From Macrophomina tecta (Eukaryota > Ascomycota > Dothideomycetes > Botryosphaeriales > Botryosphaeriaceae), in the NCBI GenBank assembly GCA_024180945.1, contig JAKSGN010000041.1, positions 496,001 through 560,000 of the forward strand: a stretch of DNA of 64,000 bases. The letters are read 5' to 3'. Made by a program: the position numbers and the translations under genes. Below are positions 1 to 12,534 of the stretch, one piece after another. A model generated the notes under the pieces. That model saw only the letters and a program-made list of their open reading frames with translations. It did no database searches and was not told the DNA's origin. Every line of letters begins with the position of its first letter. The stretch's first letter is position 1.

Positions 1-2564
1 AGTTGAAGAAGTTTGAGTGTAAGAGGAATGTAGTTTGAATCAACCAGAAGCTGGGTCAAATATTCCATCTTCAGGACATCTGCTCAAGTCTTAGCACCCC
101 TCTCATCGAACGGAGATAATAACTTACGGGACAGCTTGAACCACTTCAACAATAAAATCAGGATGCCAGATGCGGCTTTGTCTTGGATCTCCTCCATCCT
201 CATTCTGTCCAAATCCTCGAGTGGAATTTTCGAGACATCAGGTAGAGATCCGTTCATGCTCCCATCGGGCTTGTTCACGCCATTGCCGTTCTGGTTGTCC
301 TGGAATCCACCGCCTGACATGGCGCTAGGGCTGCTGTTCTGCAGAGCAAGCGTGGCTAGATGAGAGAGGAACGTTCTCAACAGTACAATGACCAAAGACT
401 GCAGATGCGGGAGAACAGTTGCCTTTTCCTACATTAGCGGGGTTTGAAATAGTAGCTTTGAATTACTCACATAGAACTTCTCAATTTGACTCAGCTTCGC
501 AGCAACCCTGTCGTCGACTTTCTCCTCTTTAAGCGACAGAGCTCCAAGCGGGTTATTGAGATCTAATAAGTCAACATCGGCATCCTCTGAGCCCGTCCAG
601 CCGCGCTCGTATTTCATGAAGAGCACCCGCTCCTCCCACAATTGCCTCATGGAGCGTGTCGCCCGCATTCTCTTCGCAAACAGTTCGGCTGCTTCAATGA
701 TTGAAGTTGGAATGTCGCTTCCTTGCCACTTGCGCCCCACGAGGATGTCCTGAAGATCTGTAGAGCCTTTGCCGCCAAGGTTGTTGCTGGATTCATCCAG
801 CGGAGGGTACAGAAACGGGAATAGCTGATTAGTCTGATAATTCTGCTTTTTACCGCCTTTTCCTCCCGGCCCGGCAGGTGACGGAGGCGGCGAAGGAGCA
901 GGTGTTGCGATGTGGACAGGCTGGTGAAGGATTGATGTCCCAGAGCCCAGAGCAGAGATGCCGGGCCCAATGGAGTTTGCTTCTGAAACCTTGCTTGGGT
1001 GGTTCTTCAACGGTGGGAGAATTGAGTTATTTTCTGGCTCGAGAGGAAAGAGGGGTGGAGGGGGATTGTATGCCGGATACTTGGAGCTGATTTCTTGGCG
1101 GAAAACATGGTAATCGAGAGGAGAGGCCGTGATGATTGGCTGTCCGCGGTTGTCTGCAGTCTCTTCTTTTGGATCACGGAAAGTCGATCTCAACTCTTCA
1201 ACATCTTTCAGGCCACCGAAATTGACCAGTATAGCTTTCCAAGTCAGGAGAAGAATCTGCGTCTGTGTTAACAGGCTGCACGAGGGAGGGAGAGGGGAAA
1301 GGGCTGTCTACTTTATGCAAGGGAGGTCCAATGGAGTCGTCCCATCGTAAGCTAGTGATGATCTCGATCATGAACACAACAACATCGGGATCTAAATGGG
1401 CTACCAAGACAATCAGTTGGTTATCCCAGAATCAAGACAGATAGGGCTTACTAAGTTTTTCGCGAAGCGAGGAAGGCTGTTCTTCTGTTCGAACAACTTC
1501 ATAGAACATGTACATCAACGTCAGTGAGCACCATAGCTCCCTTCTATCGAATTCTCGGTCTTCTTGAGGGGCAATTTCTTGTTCGACGACGTCGGTGGCG
1601 CTTAGAGCATGTTAGTAGCGAGGAGAGGAGAGCAGCGGCCGCGGACTCACAATTCACGCAGACAAGCTGCGCGGGCTACATCATAGATGGGTTGAACGCC
1701 GTCACACTCATAAATCATCTGAACTCCATTGCGAATCCAGTCTATTTGCACCTCTGATTTGACGTAATTTGCAGGTTTGTCGGCATCACTGGCTGGTGAC
1801 GACGGGGACCCTTCAGCGGAAGCGCTGGATTGAGTTTTGCAGAGCCCAGCAGTCTCGTGCCAACAGCCCAAGGCAATGTACACCAAAGCTTCCAGACTGC
1901 GCAGCCGCATTTCCTTGTCGGTCTGCGCCAAGTTGCCAATCAACTTACGGGCGAGCTGGTCACGCAGGGAGGGCTCAGCTTGGACCCAGTCCATCTCGCC
2001 ATTCTCGTAGGCCGCCAGGTTCGAGAGGGTGCCGTCTTCAAGCGCGACCCACTCCTCCACGAACGACGACTGGGCTTTCAGCAGCATTGCCTGCTCCTCC
2101 ACGCTGTACGAGAACCATTCCTCAATTTCAAGCTCGAAGGAGGCGGCGTCCTCGTATTCGAAGGCATACGGGGTGGGCTCGACCTTGGGCATGTCGGTAA
2201 CAAGCTTCTTCAGCTGCAGCAGCGACAGCGAATCGGTAGGCTGGTGACCCGATTCGAAGGGTGGCGCTGGCGGGGCGGGGGGTGGAAGGCGCTGCGGGGC
2301 AGGCGTGGATTTCTCGCGTCGGAGAGCGGGTCGAGTAGGTAGGGGCGCGCCGTCTCCCGAGCTCTGCGTCTTCGAGCCGTCGAGATTCTGCTGGTTGGGA
2401 GCATCGGACGCAGGCTTGACGGCCGTGTCGTCGCCGCCCAGACTGCGTGCGGGATCGGGAGGCAGGGCCATCATTTCAGCCTCATCGACGCCGACAGGCA
2501 CCTGAGGGACGGCGTCGTCGGCAGCATCAGGTGGGCCGGCAAGGTCGGCAGCGGACGAGTCCAT
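1..2564 (-). CDS. far11: STRIPAK complex subunit Far11/PRO22 (STRIP1/2 family), 3' end beyond window
   Basis: Far11 (STRIP1/2 in animals, PRO22 in Sordaria) is a scaffold subunit of the STRIPAK phosphatase-kinase complex, which controls hyphal fusion, sexual development and cell-cycle arrest. Exons on the minus strand fit in phase: 2564-1651, 1543-1452, 1400-1312, 1256-471, 398-128 and 79 to the left edge, about 743 residues so far. The N-terminus (about 1-170) is proline-rich and disordered. The N1221-type helical domain follows, with motifs such as FELEIEEWFSYS, EMRLRSLEALVYIALGCWHE and RELWCSLTLMYMFYEVV. Exon 4 carries ILLLTWKAILVNFGG and the SKYPAYNPPPP segment typical of the family. The last visible exons (LLRTFLSHLATL, YLTQLLVDSNYIPL) enter the DUF3402 region. 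The start ATG at 2564 opens the first exon, which is in frame throughout. Introns are 50-110 nt with GTGAGT, GTAAGC or GTAGAC donors. The C-terminus lies off the window. I am confident of the family. Confidence 0.9.
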
Positions 2565-4386
2565 TGTAGTACGGTCGTGCTCGTCGGGGCGAGAGTCGTG
2601 AAGGCGGTCGCGAGACAGCCACCGCGCTCTTGAAGCGGGGCTTAGGGCGGCATGTGGACGAGGAGGGGCGATTGGCGGGCGAGGAGCAGGGCGGGCGCGG
2701 AGACAGGTCGTTCGTGCCTCTGGCGGAGGGGTTGGTGGTGTTTGTGCCGGCTGCTGCTGTCCGACGTGGGACGGCGAGACAACAGCGACGGAAAGCTCAA
2801 GCGCACTGACGCCCGCGTCCGCGTCGGCGTCGCGGGCCCGTGCCGACAGCGCGACGGGAGCGGAGCGCGGCCTGACTCGCTGCCCCGACGCCTTCTCTCC
2901 ACTGCAACAACCCACCCAGGCCTCGACCCCCGCCGGCGCCCACTACCACAACGCTCACTGCTGCCCACGCCTGCCGCCCCTGTTGTGCCCCTCTGCCCCT
3001 CTCACCTGCGACGGCGGCCACGGCGGAGCTCTCGAATCCAGCGCCGCGCCTTGCTGACGGCGCATGAGTTGTGCTGAGCTCTGGCATGCGCTGTTCCTGA
3101 AGTGCCTGCCCCGGCGCCGTCATTGGTGACACGGCTGGCTGGGCGTCCACAGACATGGCGGCAGACTGCTGTGAGCTGTCGGCCGATGTCATCTTCCGGG
3201 TGTCTGTCAGACAGCACCGGCCTGTTGCACCGCCCCGAATCCTTGGGCCGTCGAGCTGGACTGCGAGCCCGTTGGCCAGCAGCTTGCTTCGGCCTCCCTA
3301 CGCTGATCACAGTCGCTCTCGGCGTGGCTGAAGGCGCGCATCGAGTGGCTGTCCGCATCCTTCGCCATACTGACACCTCGGCGCGCCGCCTGCAGTTTTC
3401 GCACAGGTCTTGCGTGCAGAATGGGCAGCCGTCTGCTCTGCATCGCGCTATCCAGAGACAGCGCACGGTTTGGCATGATGTGCGCTCGTGCTAGGCGCGT
3501 GCAGTGTCTATACAGCCTAGAGAGGCCGGCAAGGCTTGACCCCGGATCGCCCGTTGCCTCCGTCTGCTTACCCTGCTCAGCCTTGCCGGCGATCGGCGGC
3601 GTGTGATGTTGTTGGCATGAGCTTAGCTAATTAAGCGGCCAGTCGCGCGCTGTTCATGGGGTCGGTGCTGGCGAAATGGCCTAAGGCCAAAGTCCCGCGT
3701 GCTGCTCAGGCACATGGCTCCGGGTGGTAGACGCCCTTGCCGTCCACCCGCTCTCCACTACCAACACGCCGAGCCCGCCGCAGTCACCGCCTCTGCCCGC
3801 CCAGCAAGATTTTGCATCCATGCAGTGCCGTGGCGAGAATCCCACCGGTCACATCCCTGAGACAGCAGCCACAGCCGGCCCAGTGTGCTCTCCACCTGCG
3901 TCGTAGTGGGGACCCGCCGCTCAAGTAAGACCTTGTTGGCCCCTAGCACCACCAGCCAAACATCGTCGTCCGCTGCTCGGTAGTGCTACGGACCTTGGGG
4001 ATGGACGTCACTGCCACATGGCGAGCATCCTTGGGCCCCTAGCCCGGACCGCAGAGAACTCCACTGCATCCACTTTCCATCTAAGGCCCGATTGACGCCT
4101 GCTTCTACGGTCACAATGCCTCAATCGTCCAATATGCTTGGCGTCCCATGATCTGTTTCCGTGTGTTCACTTGGTCTTGCCCGCGCTGACCTCTGCTCCC
4201 TCGGTGCATTCTGCATGCCCTATCTCTTTGTCGAGTCCTTATAAGCTGCTGCTGTCCTCCGTGATCATGTCTCTCATTCCAGAGCCCCATCTCCACACTC
4301 CCTTGCGCTCCGCGTATATATCTCCCTTCCCTTCTTGACTCATAAATTTTTTTGCCAGCCATCCGCGCATTGCATATATCCCCACG
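2565..4386. other. Divergent intergenic region between far11 and the GH43 gene
   Basis: GC-rich DNA that should hold the 5' leaders and promoters of the two divergent genes. Frames here are open on both strands because of base composition, but none shows a recognisable protein or consistent splice sites. A TATA element lies near the right end. Confidence 0.6.
4315..4321 (+). promoter_or_regulatory. TATA-box-like element of the GH43 gene
   Basis: TATATAT lies 66-72 bp upstream of the GH43 start codon in otherwise C-rich DNA. The spacing suits a fungal core promoter with a short leader. Assignment is by position and sequence only. Confidence 0.5.
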
Positions 4387-5663
4387 ATGCTGTCCTCCCT
4401 GGCCGCCCTCGGTGCAACCGCACTGCTGTCTATAGCCCCACTGGTCAAGGCCCTTCCCCTTGAGAAGCGGGTTGTAAATGGTCCTGTCATATCTTCCAAC
4501 TTCCCCGACCCTTCCATCATTCGCGTCGGCAACACTTGGTACTCCTTCGGCACAAACAGCGCAGACAACGGCGGCGTGCATGTCCAGATTGCCAAATCTG
4601 ACGATTTCAACTCATGGACCGTGTTGGGCAAGGATGCACTTCCGAACTTGCCCGGATGGGTTTACACTGCAAACCCCGCCGTCTGGGCTCCCGATGTCAT
4701 CCAGAACGTATGCATGCTCACATCATCCCTGCACCCGGAAGAGGAAGCGCTGCTGACACAGCTGCCTTTTCAGGATGCGGGCAAATTTGTGCTTTACTTT
4801 TCTGCCTCTCGCAATGAAAAGCTGCACTGCACTGGTGTCGCTGTTGCTGACACCATCGAGGGTCCCTACACTGCCCGCCCTGACCCCTGGGCTTGTCCTC
4901 TCGACCAAGGCGGCGCCATTGACGCCTCAAGCTTCCGCGACTCGGATGGCACCCGCTACGTGACTTACAAAATTGATGTAAGCGCTCCGGCATGATCTCA
5001 CTTCAGCCTCGGCCCTCATTCGCGCGAATCAAAACTCATGCTGACTGAATTTCCCAACAGGGCAATGCCCTCGGCGGCGGTGGTGTTTGCGGCAACACTG
5101 AGCCCCCGATCAGGTCAACTCCCATCATGCAGCAAAAGGTCGCCGGCAACGGTATTGACAAGATCGGTGACGCTTACCAAGTATTGGACCGCTCAGACGC
5201 AGATGGCCCGCTGGTTGAAGCCCCCAGCATCGCGAAGCTGCCCAACGGTCATTATGTATTATTTTTCAGCTCAAACTGCTTCTACACGATCGACTACGAC
5301 GTGACATACGCCATTGCGCCCAGTAAGTACCCACACAGCCCACTTCTTTCTCTTTCAAATATCGCACCATCCGGTCGGTACCGTCCGGCACGGTACGATC
5401 GGATCCACGTTGGCGGCCTGATGATCAAAGACTTACACGCGCATTCATTAACCATGGCAGGCGTCTCCGGCCCTTATACCAAGTCCGGCCCGCTGTTTGT
5501 CTCGCAGGGCAAGCACGGTTTCTGGTCGCCCGGTGGAGCCAGCATCTCGCCCGACGCGAAGCACCTCGTCTTCCATTCCTACAACCCCGGCGGTTCCAAC
5601 ACCCGCGCCATGTACACGTCAACCCTCACCTGGCACGGCGACGTCCCGAACTCGGAGGCATAA
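4387..5663 (+). CDS. Secreted glycoside hydrolase family 43 protein (arabinanase/beta-xylosidase type)
   Basis: GH43 enzymes are inverting hydrolases acting on arabinan, arabinoxylan or galactan side chains. Exons 4387-4707, 4774-4977, 5061-5322 and 5461-5663 join in phase to give 329 residues. Residues 1-22 form a signal peptide, followed by LPLEKR with a Kex2-type KR at 27-28, so the protein is probably secreted and processed. Visible family signatures are FPDPSI (catalytic base Asp41), GAIDASSFRD (Asp157, the usual pKa modulator position) and LVEAPSI (catalytic acid Glu228). The length fits a single five-bladed propeller with no carbohydrate-binding module. The introns are 66, 83 and 138 nt; the last stays open in frame, so an unspliced reading would lengthen the protein, but the splice restores SVSGPYT with normal spacing. 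Substrate cannot be set from sequence. Confidence 0.88.
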
Positions 5664-7524
5664 GCTGAAGAGCGGAGCAAGAGAATATAAAGACCATCAC
5701 GCCTCTTTACGAATTTTCTTTCTGCACTGTCCATTCGACATCGTCAAGCCGGCGATCATCCGTTCGAGACTACGTACAGAAGCAGTGCAGATGCACTGCT
5801 TCGGCCCCGCTTTCTGCCTACTGTCTAGCGCGCGGCTGACCGGCGAGGAGTGGAGAGCAACCGGGGTTCTCTGGCCATATTACCCGATCCGGAAGCTTCT
5901 GCGGGGGAGGACGGCCGTTTTTCGCAGACCTCGCGCATTTCCCCTTGTTGCTGCATTCCTTCCGTAGTCAGCCATGCAGTGGCAGGCTGACAGGGGGAGA
6001 ATAAGGTAGCATTTTCCTTTTTACTCGCTGACGAAATGACGACATCTCGCATCTACTCCTACGACTGGGCGATGGAGCATCTCTGCTGTTGCATTTGGGA
6101 TCTGGATTTTGGGCTGACTGCATACACACGTTGGGTTCCTGTCATTCTCGGTTCGCATTATACCTTTGGGCAACGTTCTTCGTCTCGAGCGTCATGGCGA
6201 TGCTGATGAACTTTTTCTTTGGTGGAGCGGTACTCGAGAGATACCCCGTAACTATCGCTTGGCATATTTTTAGTCGCTCTTAGTCTCTGTTGCCTAGTCA
6301 CCTTTGCGCAATATCGCGAAGAAAGCTTCGCACCGTCAGAATCAAGCATCTTATTTGACCTTCTCCTTCCCGCACGATGCTCGAGCAAAGTCTTGCGCTG
6401 CCAAGGCAAGCAATATATGCGGACATGACGATTGACAGGGAGCTACCTCCGGTTCGGGTCGAGTCTGTTTCTCGCCTACCTCTCGCCTACTTTCGCCTAC
6501 TGCTCCCTATTCCCGGAGTCGATCACGCTCATTGGCCAAATACTTCTCCGCGCCTCTGTCCACATCACACTCCCTTTTTCTTTTGCACTGTTACACCTGT
6601 CGAAGCGGCAGCATGAAAGAAATGCACGATGATGTCGTTTTATTCCTCGTCCTCGGTCTAGAACAAGCATCCACCCCTGCACCGGTCGGCCAGACTAATC
6701 GACCGTCGCCACGACTAGTCGTTCCGATAAAGAGCGAAGGCAGCAAAAAGAGGGACCGCGCATTGCAACGTCTTGGACAGGATGACAGGACATCACCGGC
6801 TACCGAAGCAGACACCGACGGGCGAACATGCCGGCGAAGGCGTCGCGCGCGTGATGCCGCTCGTTCACGCAATGCGGCAAGGCGCCCAGAAGGAATTCTC
6901 GAAGGCAGGGACCGAAATGCGGAGGGTGTAGATCATATGATTGGTGCACCCCCCCCCCCGGCCTTTATAGGCGGGCTTCGCTGCTTGCTGGCTTGTCGCG
7001 TGGGGTCGGCTCGTCGGCCTAGAAGTAAGGTAGCCGGCCATTTAAGCTTGAAAGCAACGTTGTTGTTCCCGCGAGGGGGCGGAGAGCGGCGGGGCTGTTC
7101 TGCGGTTTAATCTAAATGCTTGTTCGGGGCGGCCAACCAGGGCGGCAGATGGCGGTGCTGTATTGGCTGTCGGCTGGGCATGTATGACTTGCACGCCCCA
7201 CGGGCGTGATAGGGTTTCCTGAGAATGGGGGTGCCGGCGCCGGCGCACCTTCTTCTGTTATAGGCTTGGACGTGTAGTTAGGTTCTGTGCAAAACGCTGT
7301 AGTGAAGCATCGGGTTGTCGATGCTTACCTGTCTAGCGAGCACCGCATCGCGGCGCCTTTGCTTTTTTTTTTTTACTCTCCGCCCTGCCTGTGTCAGACA
7401 TACCCGAGAAAGAGAGCATCGTTACACGGAAGCGTGGGGAGGAAGTATAAGCTCTTGCTCCGGGCAGCACTGCAGGTGGACAGGACACACGCACCTACAG
7501 GCATGACGTGGTTTTCGCGCGCGC

Positions 7525-7543
7525 TCTCTCTCTCTCTCTCTCT
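7525..7543. repeat. (TC)n microsatellite
   Basis: An uninterrupted CT/TC dinucleotide run in the gene-poor stretch between the GH43 and cbf1 genes. Confidence 0.8.
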
Positions 7544-8040
7544 CAAGTTTCACCACGAAAAAACGTCTCACAGGCGAAAAGAGAATTACACAGCAAAAAG
7601 AAACGCGCCGCTCAGAGCTACGAACAGCATCAGCGCAGAAATGATCATCACCAGCCAACCCCGTGCCCAGCCAATTCTCAAACCCACAAACCCGCTTGCA
7701 GCCGAAATCAAGCAAAAAAAAAAAACTACCCAGAGAAAAGACACCCGCCGACCAGCCGTCAGATGCTCCCACCTCCTTCCTCCCGCGGCAAAACACCGTC
7801 ACAACCTCACACCATCACTATAGGCGCGGCCGCACTAGCTGTGACCGGTGGCCTTTCCTCAGCACAATACGCGCTTGCCGCTGATTCGTCGCGAGGGAGA
7901 CATGCGGTGGTGAGGGCTCACATGACGGAAGGAGGTGCGGACAAGCCTTTCGGCCGCTGTGGCGTCTGCGCGCTACCCTTCTTCCCTTCCGGTGAGCGTC
8001 GGGCGGGTCCGTGAGGAGGACCCCTGCTTTGAGATGGCGC

Positions 8041-8076
8041 CGCGCCCCCGTCGTCCGCGCCCCCGTCGTCCGCGCC
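8041..8076. repeat. 15-bp GC-rich tandem repeat
   Basis: CGCGCCCCCGTCGTC occurs at 8041-8055 and 8056-8070, followed by a partial third copy. This is a small minisatellite. Confidence 0.75.
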
Positions 8077-8180
8077 TTGGTCGGTGCGTGCGTGCATTCA
8101 CCTACCTACTCGCGTGGGTGTCTCGTGACCACGTGTGAGTGACGGTTCTACCTGGCGAAAAAACAGCTCACGCCAGACGT

Positions 8181-8207
8181 GCGGAGAAGCGGAGAAGCGG
8201 AGAAGCG

Positions 8208-8236
<29 letters not shown>
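8181..8236. repeat. (GCGGAGAA)n tandem repeat running into an (AG)n microsatellite
   Basis: Three copies of GCGGAGAA run directly into an (AG)n tract ending near 8236. The dinucleotide could have arisen by slippage from the AG inside the octamer. Confidence 0.8.
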
Positions 8237-8238
<2 letters not shown>

Positions 8239-11200
8239 CGGCGCCATTCCCTCCGCGCGATAATTCCTCGGGATCCTCGCGGGGGCAATGGTCCGAAGCC
8301 TCTGTCTTAACCTCTGGGAAGTGGAGGCGAAGGGAGCGACGGAAATCCTTTTGCAAAGAATGTTTGAGATCAAAGCACGGCCTCGACGCTAGGGGGGCAG
8401 GACACAAATGCGGAGTCGAGACAGGAGTCTTCTTGCGCCAGGAGTAGCGCCACGGATTACTTTTTGCGGAAAGACCCAGCCACAGGGTGCAGAGTGATCG
8501 GCCTCGAGATCGGGAGCGTCGGTCTCGGAGGCAGATTGCAACGCGCTTCTCCCAACTGAAACAACTATTTAGAAGCGTGAGCATTGTTACACGTATGGAT
8601 GAATCCTTCACATACCCTACGAAGGCTTGTTGTCATAATAGCATTAACCTTGTGAATATTTTGGGCTTGAAACGTGGGATAGCGGACCGACGGGAGACTG
8701 GATTGAAGCATAAGGACCTCTACTTTAGATTAAGGGAAGTGCGTGCAGATGCCTGTTAAATAACTGTGGAGCCATTTGTGTTGCATGAAACCGGGCATCT
8801 GCCCGAGGAGCTCTTGAACATAACAAAACTGCTCAAATGATGACTTTGTGGCGCCACTCTACAAATTAGTCCCTCAATGGATGATTGAAGGTGGAGACTT
8901 GAGTGAATTCCTGCTTACCAGTCCGCATGTTCCACAGCAGGTCTGCTGATAAGCGACGTCTCCCGGAGGACAACAGGCCTCCCGATTCTGTGGCGGCAAG
9001 TGGCATATAAGAAAACTGAGACACCGCGCCACAAATTTTACGTTATCCGAAGACAGTATTGAAGATCGTCATGCCCTGCAAGCGCTGTCTTGTCTGCACA
9101 AAAGCTTGTCAGTGAGCATGTGCAACAAGGAGAAAGAAAGCGTGCGGAAGGGAGCGAAGTATTCTCCCAAGGAGGTACTCCCTCGCAACGAACATATGTA
9201 GGAATAAAACGTCTTATTCCCTAACATGCGGCTCCCGCTCATGCATTGGATGTACAAGACCCCTGCAACACCGAAGATTTCGAACACTATTCTTTGCCAA
9301 CCATCTCCGGCCGCCAAATCGAAAAGAGAGTGAACGAACTGTCGCGTGCCCTCACTCGTGCCCGTTACCCAAATAAGCCCAAGGCCAGATAAACCCAACC
9401 TCCTAAATACGCCACTCTACCCTCCCCGCACCAACCACCTCTCGCCCCCAGCGGATCTCCAGGGCCGCTCCGCCCGCGAGCGCGTGCGGGGACGCACGAC
9501 GAATGAAACCGCACAGAAGAAGCTCATACGTACGTACCTACTTAACTACGTACCAGCACGGTAGCACCGACACCAGGTCGCGCAGACTCACAAACCCCAA
9601 AACGTGACGCGGCGACGACAAATTTTCGCCTCGACGCGAGGCGCGATCTACTCAAGGGAAAAAAAAAAAAAACAAAAAGTCACATGCAAAGGCGGTGGGT
9701 GGAGAGGGCACGAGATGCCTTGCCGGAATAGGTCCGCTGCCATTCGTCGGCCGCCGCCACTGCCGCCTTCCCCGTCTCCTCTGCGGGGAGCTCGTGCTCG
9801 TTGACGGCCGAGAAAGCACGATAATGATGATGACGGCGATGACGATTTGATGCACGAGTCTGGCTGCTGAGAGCGGAGCACGGGAGTGGGCAGTGTCGGG
9901 TGCAGTCTGGACAAGTCCATGGCTGGCTGGTGTGCCTTGACGTGCCGCATCAGGCGGCGCGTAGAGCATCTGAGCAGGAACAGTGAAAGCGGTCCCTGAA
10001 GTGAGCAGAAGAGCGCCAGAAGTCCGCCAATACGCCGGCCCGCTCATCACAGCGGAACACGAGTGGCAAGTAGCGGAAGAGCGGCGCGCGGAAAAGTAGA
10101 GTGGGGCCACAAAGCTAGGCAGGACGAGATGTCAGCGTCGCGTGGGCGGTTGCGGCCCACTGTATGTACCAACCCGAACAACGTGTATGCATGGACTGAG
10201 TCAAGTCAGTAAGCTTGGTGCGATTGTGCTTGTTTGGCGGCTTTCGGGGGCGATCATGTTCTTGTTAGGCCACCAAGCAGCAGATCTGTTGAGGGAACTA
10301 ACAGGCGTCCATGGTGTCCGCGCATCTTGGAGTGGGCGCAGTTGTGGATATAGTAGGAAAACGGAACGTCCTAAGTATGCAGTGCAGGAAGGAACGCAAG
10401 ATCGCCTGGTATGATTCCAGAGTATCCAGAAATTGGACTTGGGTGTGACTGAAGTTTCCTGTCAATAGTTTCACGCGACCGCACGCTTTACTTCTCATCC
10501 GTTGACTGCGTACGATACAACAACACATCGCCTGTCTCCCCGAATATAACACGGCCGCTGGCCACAGTCCTGCCTGAGGCAATCCGGAGCCTTGTGGGCG
10601 ACAGGTCTCACTTGTATTTTTGGACGGGGCGTCGATCGGCTTCGGAGTGGGCGGAGAAGGCTGATAGTCATGGTGCCCTTGAGTGTCTATGGTCTCGTGA
10701 GCGCGGGCCGTCATGTGATGACGGCCGGTGCGGGTGCGGCTAAGGTACCGTCCCGCGGTACGCGGTAAGGAAGAAAGTCCTGGGCGGTTTCATGAGCATG
10801 GCATTGGTTAATTTGCCGGAGATGTCTCGGATAGATGTACGTCGCTGCAGCAGTCGGGCTGTGCCCCCCAAAGTAGAGGCAAAACTGACCAGACTCCGCC
10901 AGGGGTATGGGCCTAGATTGTGCTTGAAGTTCCTGGACCCGAGAGCTGTTGATTAGTTGGAAGGCTGGTACCTTGAGCGGGAATGGAGAAACACGATATG
11001 AAGTGTTAAGAGATGGAATAGAAGTACATGAGAGAACTCTAAGACCCAGGTAGCCACCGGAATTTCCTGATGAATTAGCTAGAAAAGGCTCTCATGTATG
11101 TGCAAAGGAAGTTCAAGCCATCCGCCGCCAATAACTCCTGAGACAAGTCTCCAGAACCCCTCGAGTCCGAATTGCATACCAGAAATACACCAAAAACAAT

Positions 11201-11454
11201 AGCCACGCACTGGGCCTCAGGGCAATGACTGAAAGTCGTGCGGAATAATAATCTCCAGCGGCTCTACATGGAGGCTGGACAAAGGGAGCAAACCTGAAAA
11301 AGAGAAACCTGGGAAAGTAGTCATGGTCGTTCATGGCGTCATTTCCAGTTCTTGAGAGGCTCGCAAGGCCGGTTGAAGAGTACAGCCACCTGCTACCGTG
11401 AAATTGCCTTCATCCAACAGTCATCAACTCTCCTCGAACTGCGGTGTCGCTGCC

Positions 11455-12534
11455 TCAGCTTTCACCGTTTTGGTCGGCTTTGTCGCTTTGGTTCTGAAAC
11501 TCCTCCGGGACGATTCCAGCATTCTGACAAGCCTTTTTCCAAATCTCAACCTCGGCCCAAGCGCGCTGACAATCCGCTTTAAACTTGTCGCAACTGGCAC
11601 TGAGCTCGGTGATGGCTTGCTCAGTCAACAATTTCTCGAGAGTCCACTTCTCGATATTCTGAGACTCGTTCTCCTTGAGCTGCGTGATGAACTGTACAGC
11701 GCGTTGGAGGATCGAGCCTTTGTTCTTCTCGCAGCCAGGCACGATTTTAGCGAGCTCATTGATCCCTTCGTTGATGGTCTCACGACGACGTCTCTCCACT
11801 ATTACGGAGTTAGCTTACCTCCAACCAGTCCAGTTTGCCGTGATTTACGAACCTTCTTTGTGATTGTCCCGGCGTATCTTGTGCCATTCCTCTGAACCAA
11901 CTGCCGGCTTCTGGTTACCCTGGGTGGGCGGAGAATCATTCCCCTGCGCGGGTTGAGAATTTGACTTGTTGAGAGCATCCAGGCCGTAGTCAGTCATGCC
12001 ATGGGACGTCTGATGCATGTTGTGGTCTCCCATACTGAATGAAGAGCCGAGAGCGCGGTCGCCCTCTCCGCCGGCACCTTGATTCTGAAACGATAATTCT
12101 GTTGCTTGAGGAACCGTCATCTGGAAGTGGTGGGACAGTGCGGCAGCAGCGGTGTCGCTAGCGTTTGTTGGATTTCCAGTGCCATTCTGGTGTAGGCTAT
12201 GATCATTCGCATGCTGTGCTAGCTGGCTGAAATCTAGGTCAGCGTTGGTGTGGTGGTGAATGTCGTCTTCGCCAGTCCCGGTGGTGTGGTGACCGGTGAG
12301 GAAGGCAGCGCTGGACTGGTCGTTCAGACCGGCTGTCGCGTTCCCAGCGGGGTTTCCAGAGCCAGGTGATACGCGCTGGAATGATGAACCACGGGCAGCT
12401 TCACTGGGCGCAGGCCTGCCGCTTGAGGGACCCTGATCCAGAGAACTGCGCTTCCTCTTGTTGTTCTGCATGGCGCTTGCGTCTGCGACCTCGGGCTTAG
12501 CCTCGGATTCCGGATAGGTAGCGACGTCGGTCAT
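11455..12534 (-). CDS. cbf1: bHLH-leucine zipper regulator, CBF1/CPF1 type
   Basis: Cbf1 is a nuclear basic helix-loop-helix protein that binds CACGTG E-boxes. In yeasts it acts at sulphur-metabolism promoters and centromeres. Exons 12534-11853 and 11798-11455 give 341 residues. Residues 1-210 are disordered and rich in Asn, His, Gln and Ser, with an early KRKR patch. The bHLH spans about 214-275, starting EEWHKIRRDNHKEVERRRRE. His225, Glu229 and Arg233 have the HxxxExxxR spacing of class B factors that read CACGTG. Helix 2 contains NKGSILQRAVQFITQLKE and is followed by a leucine-zipper-like coiled coil to about residue 318. The single 54-nt intron uses the unusual donor GTTCGT and splits the Val228 codon inside the basic region. 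Splicing there restores HKEVERRRR exactly. Filamentous fungal homologues include ANBH1-type proteins. Confidence 0.88.

Larger units (their letters stand above)
5664..11454. other. Long gene-poor region with microsatellites
   Basis: About 5.8 kb with no supportable gene on either strand. It contains poly(T), (TC)n, (AG)n and short GC-rich tandem repeats, listed separately. Several 60-190 codon open frames exist, but they lack a plausible ATG, splice phase or recognisable motif. The first few hundred bases should include the 3' UTR of the GH43 gene, and the last few hundred the 3' UTR of cbf1. Confidence 0.6.

Noticed and set aside
3000..3500. Overlapping 130-150 codon frames upstream of far11
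   Set aside because: No domain, no splice logic, and mutual overlap in antisense; treated as leader and promoter DNA.
9069..9398. 109-codon minus frame containing GDGWQRIVFEIFGVAGVLY
   Set aside because: No ATG at its start, no splice partners and no recognisable family. It is kept only as a chance frame.
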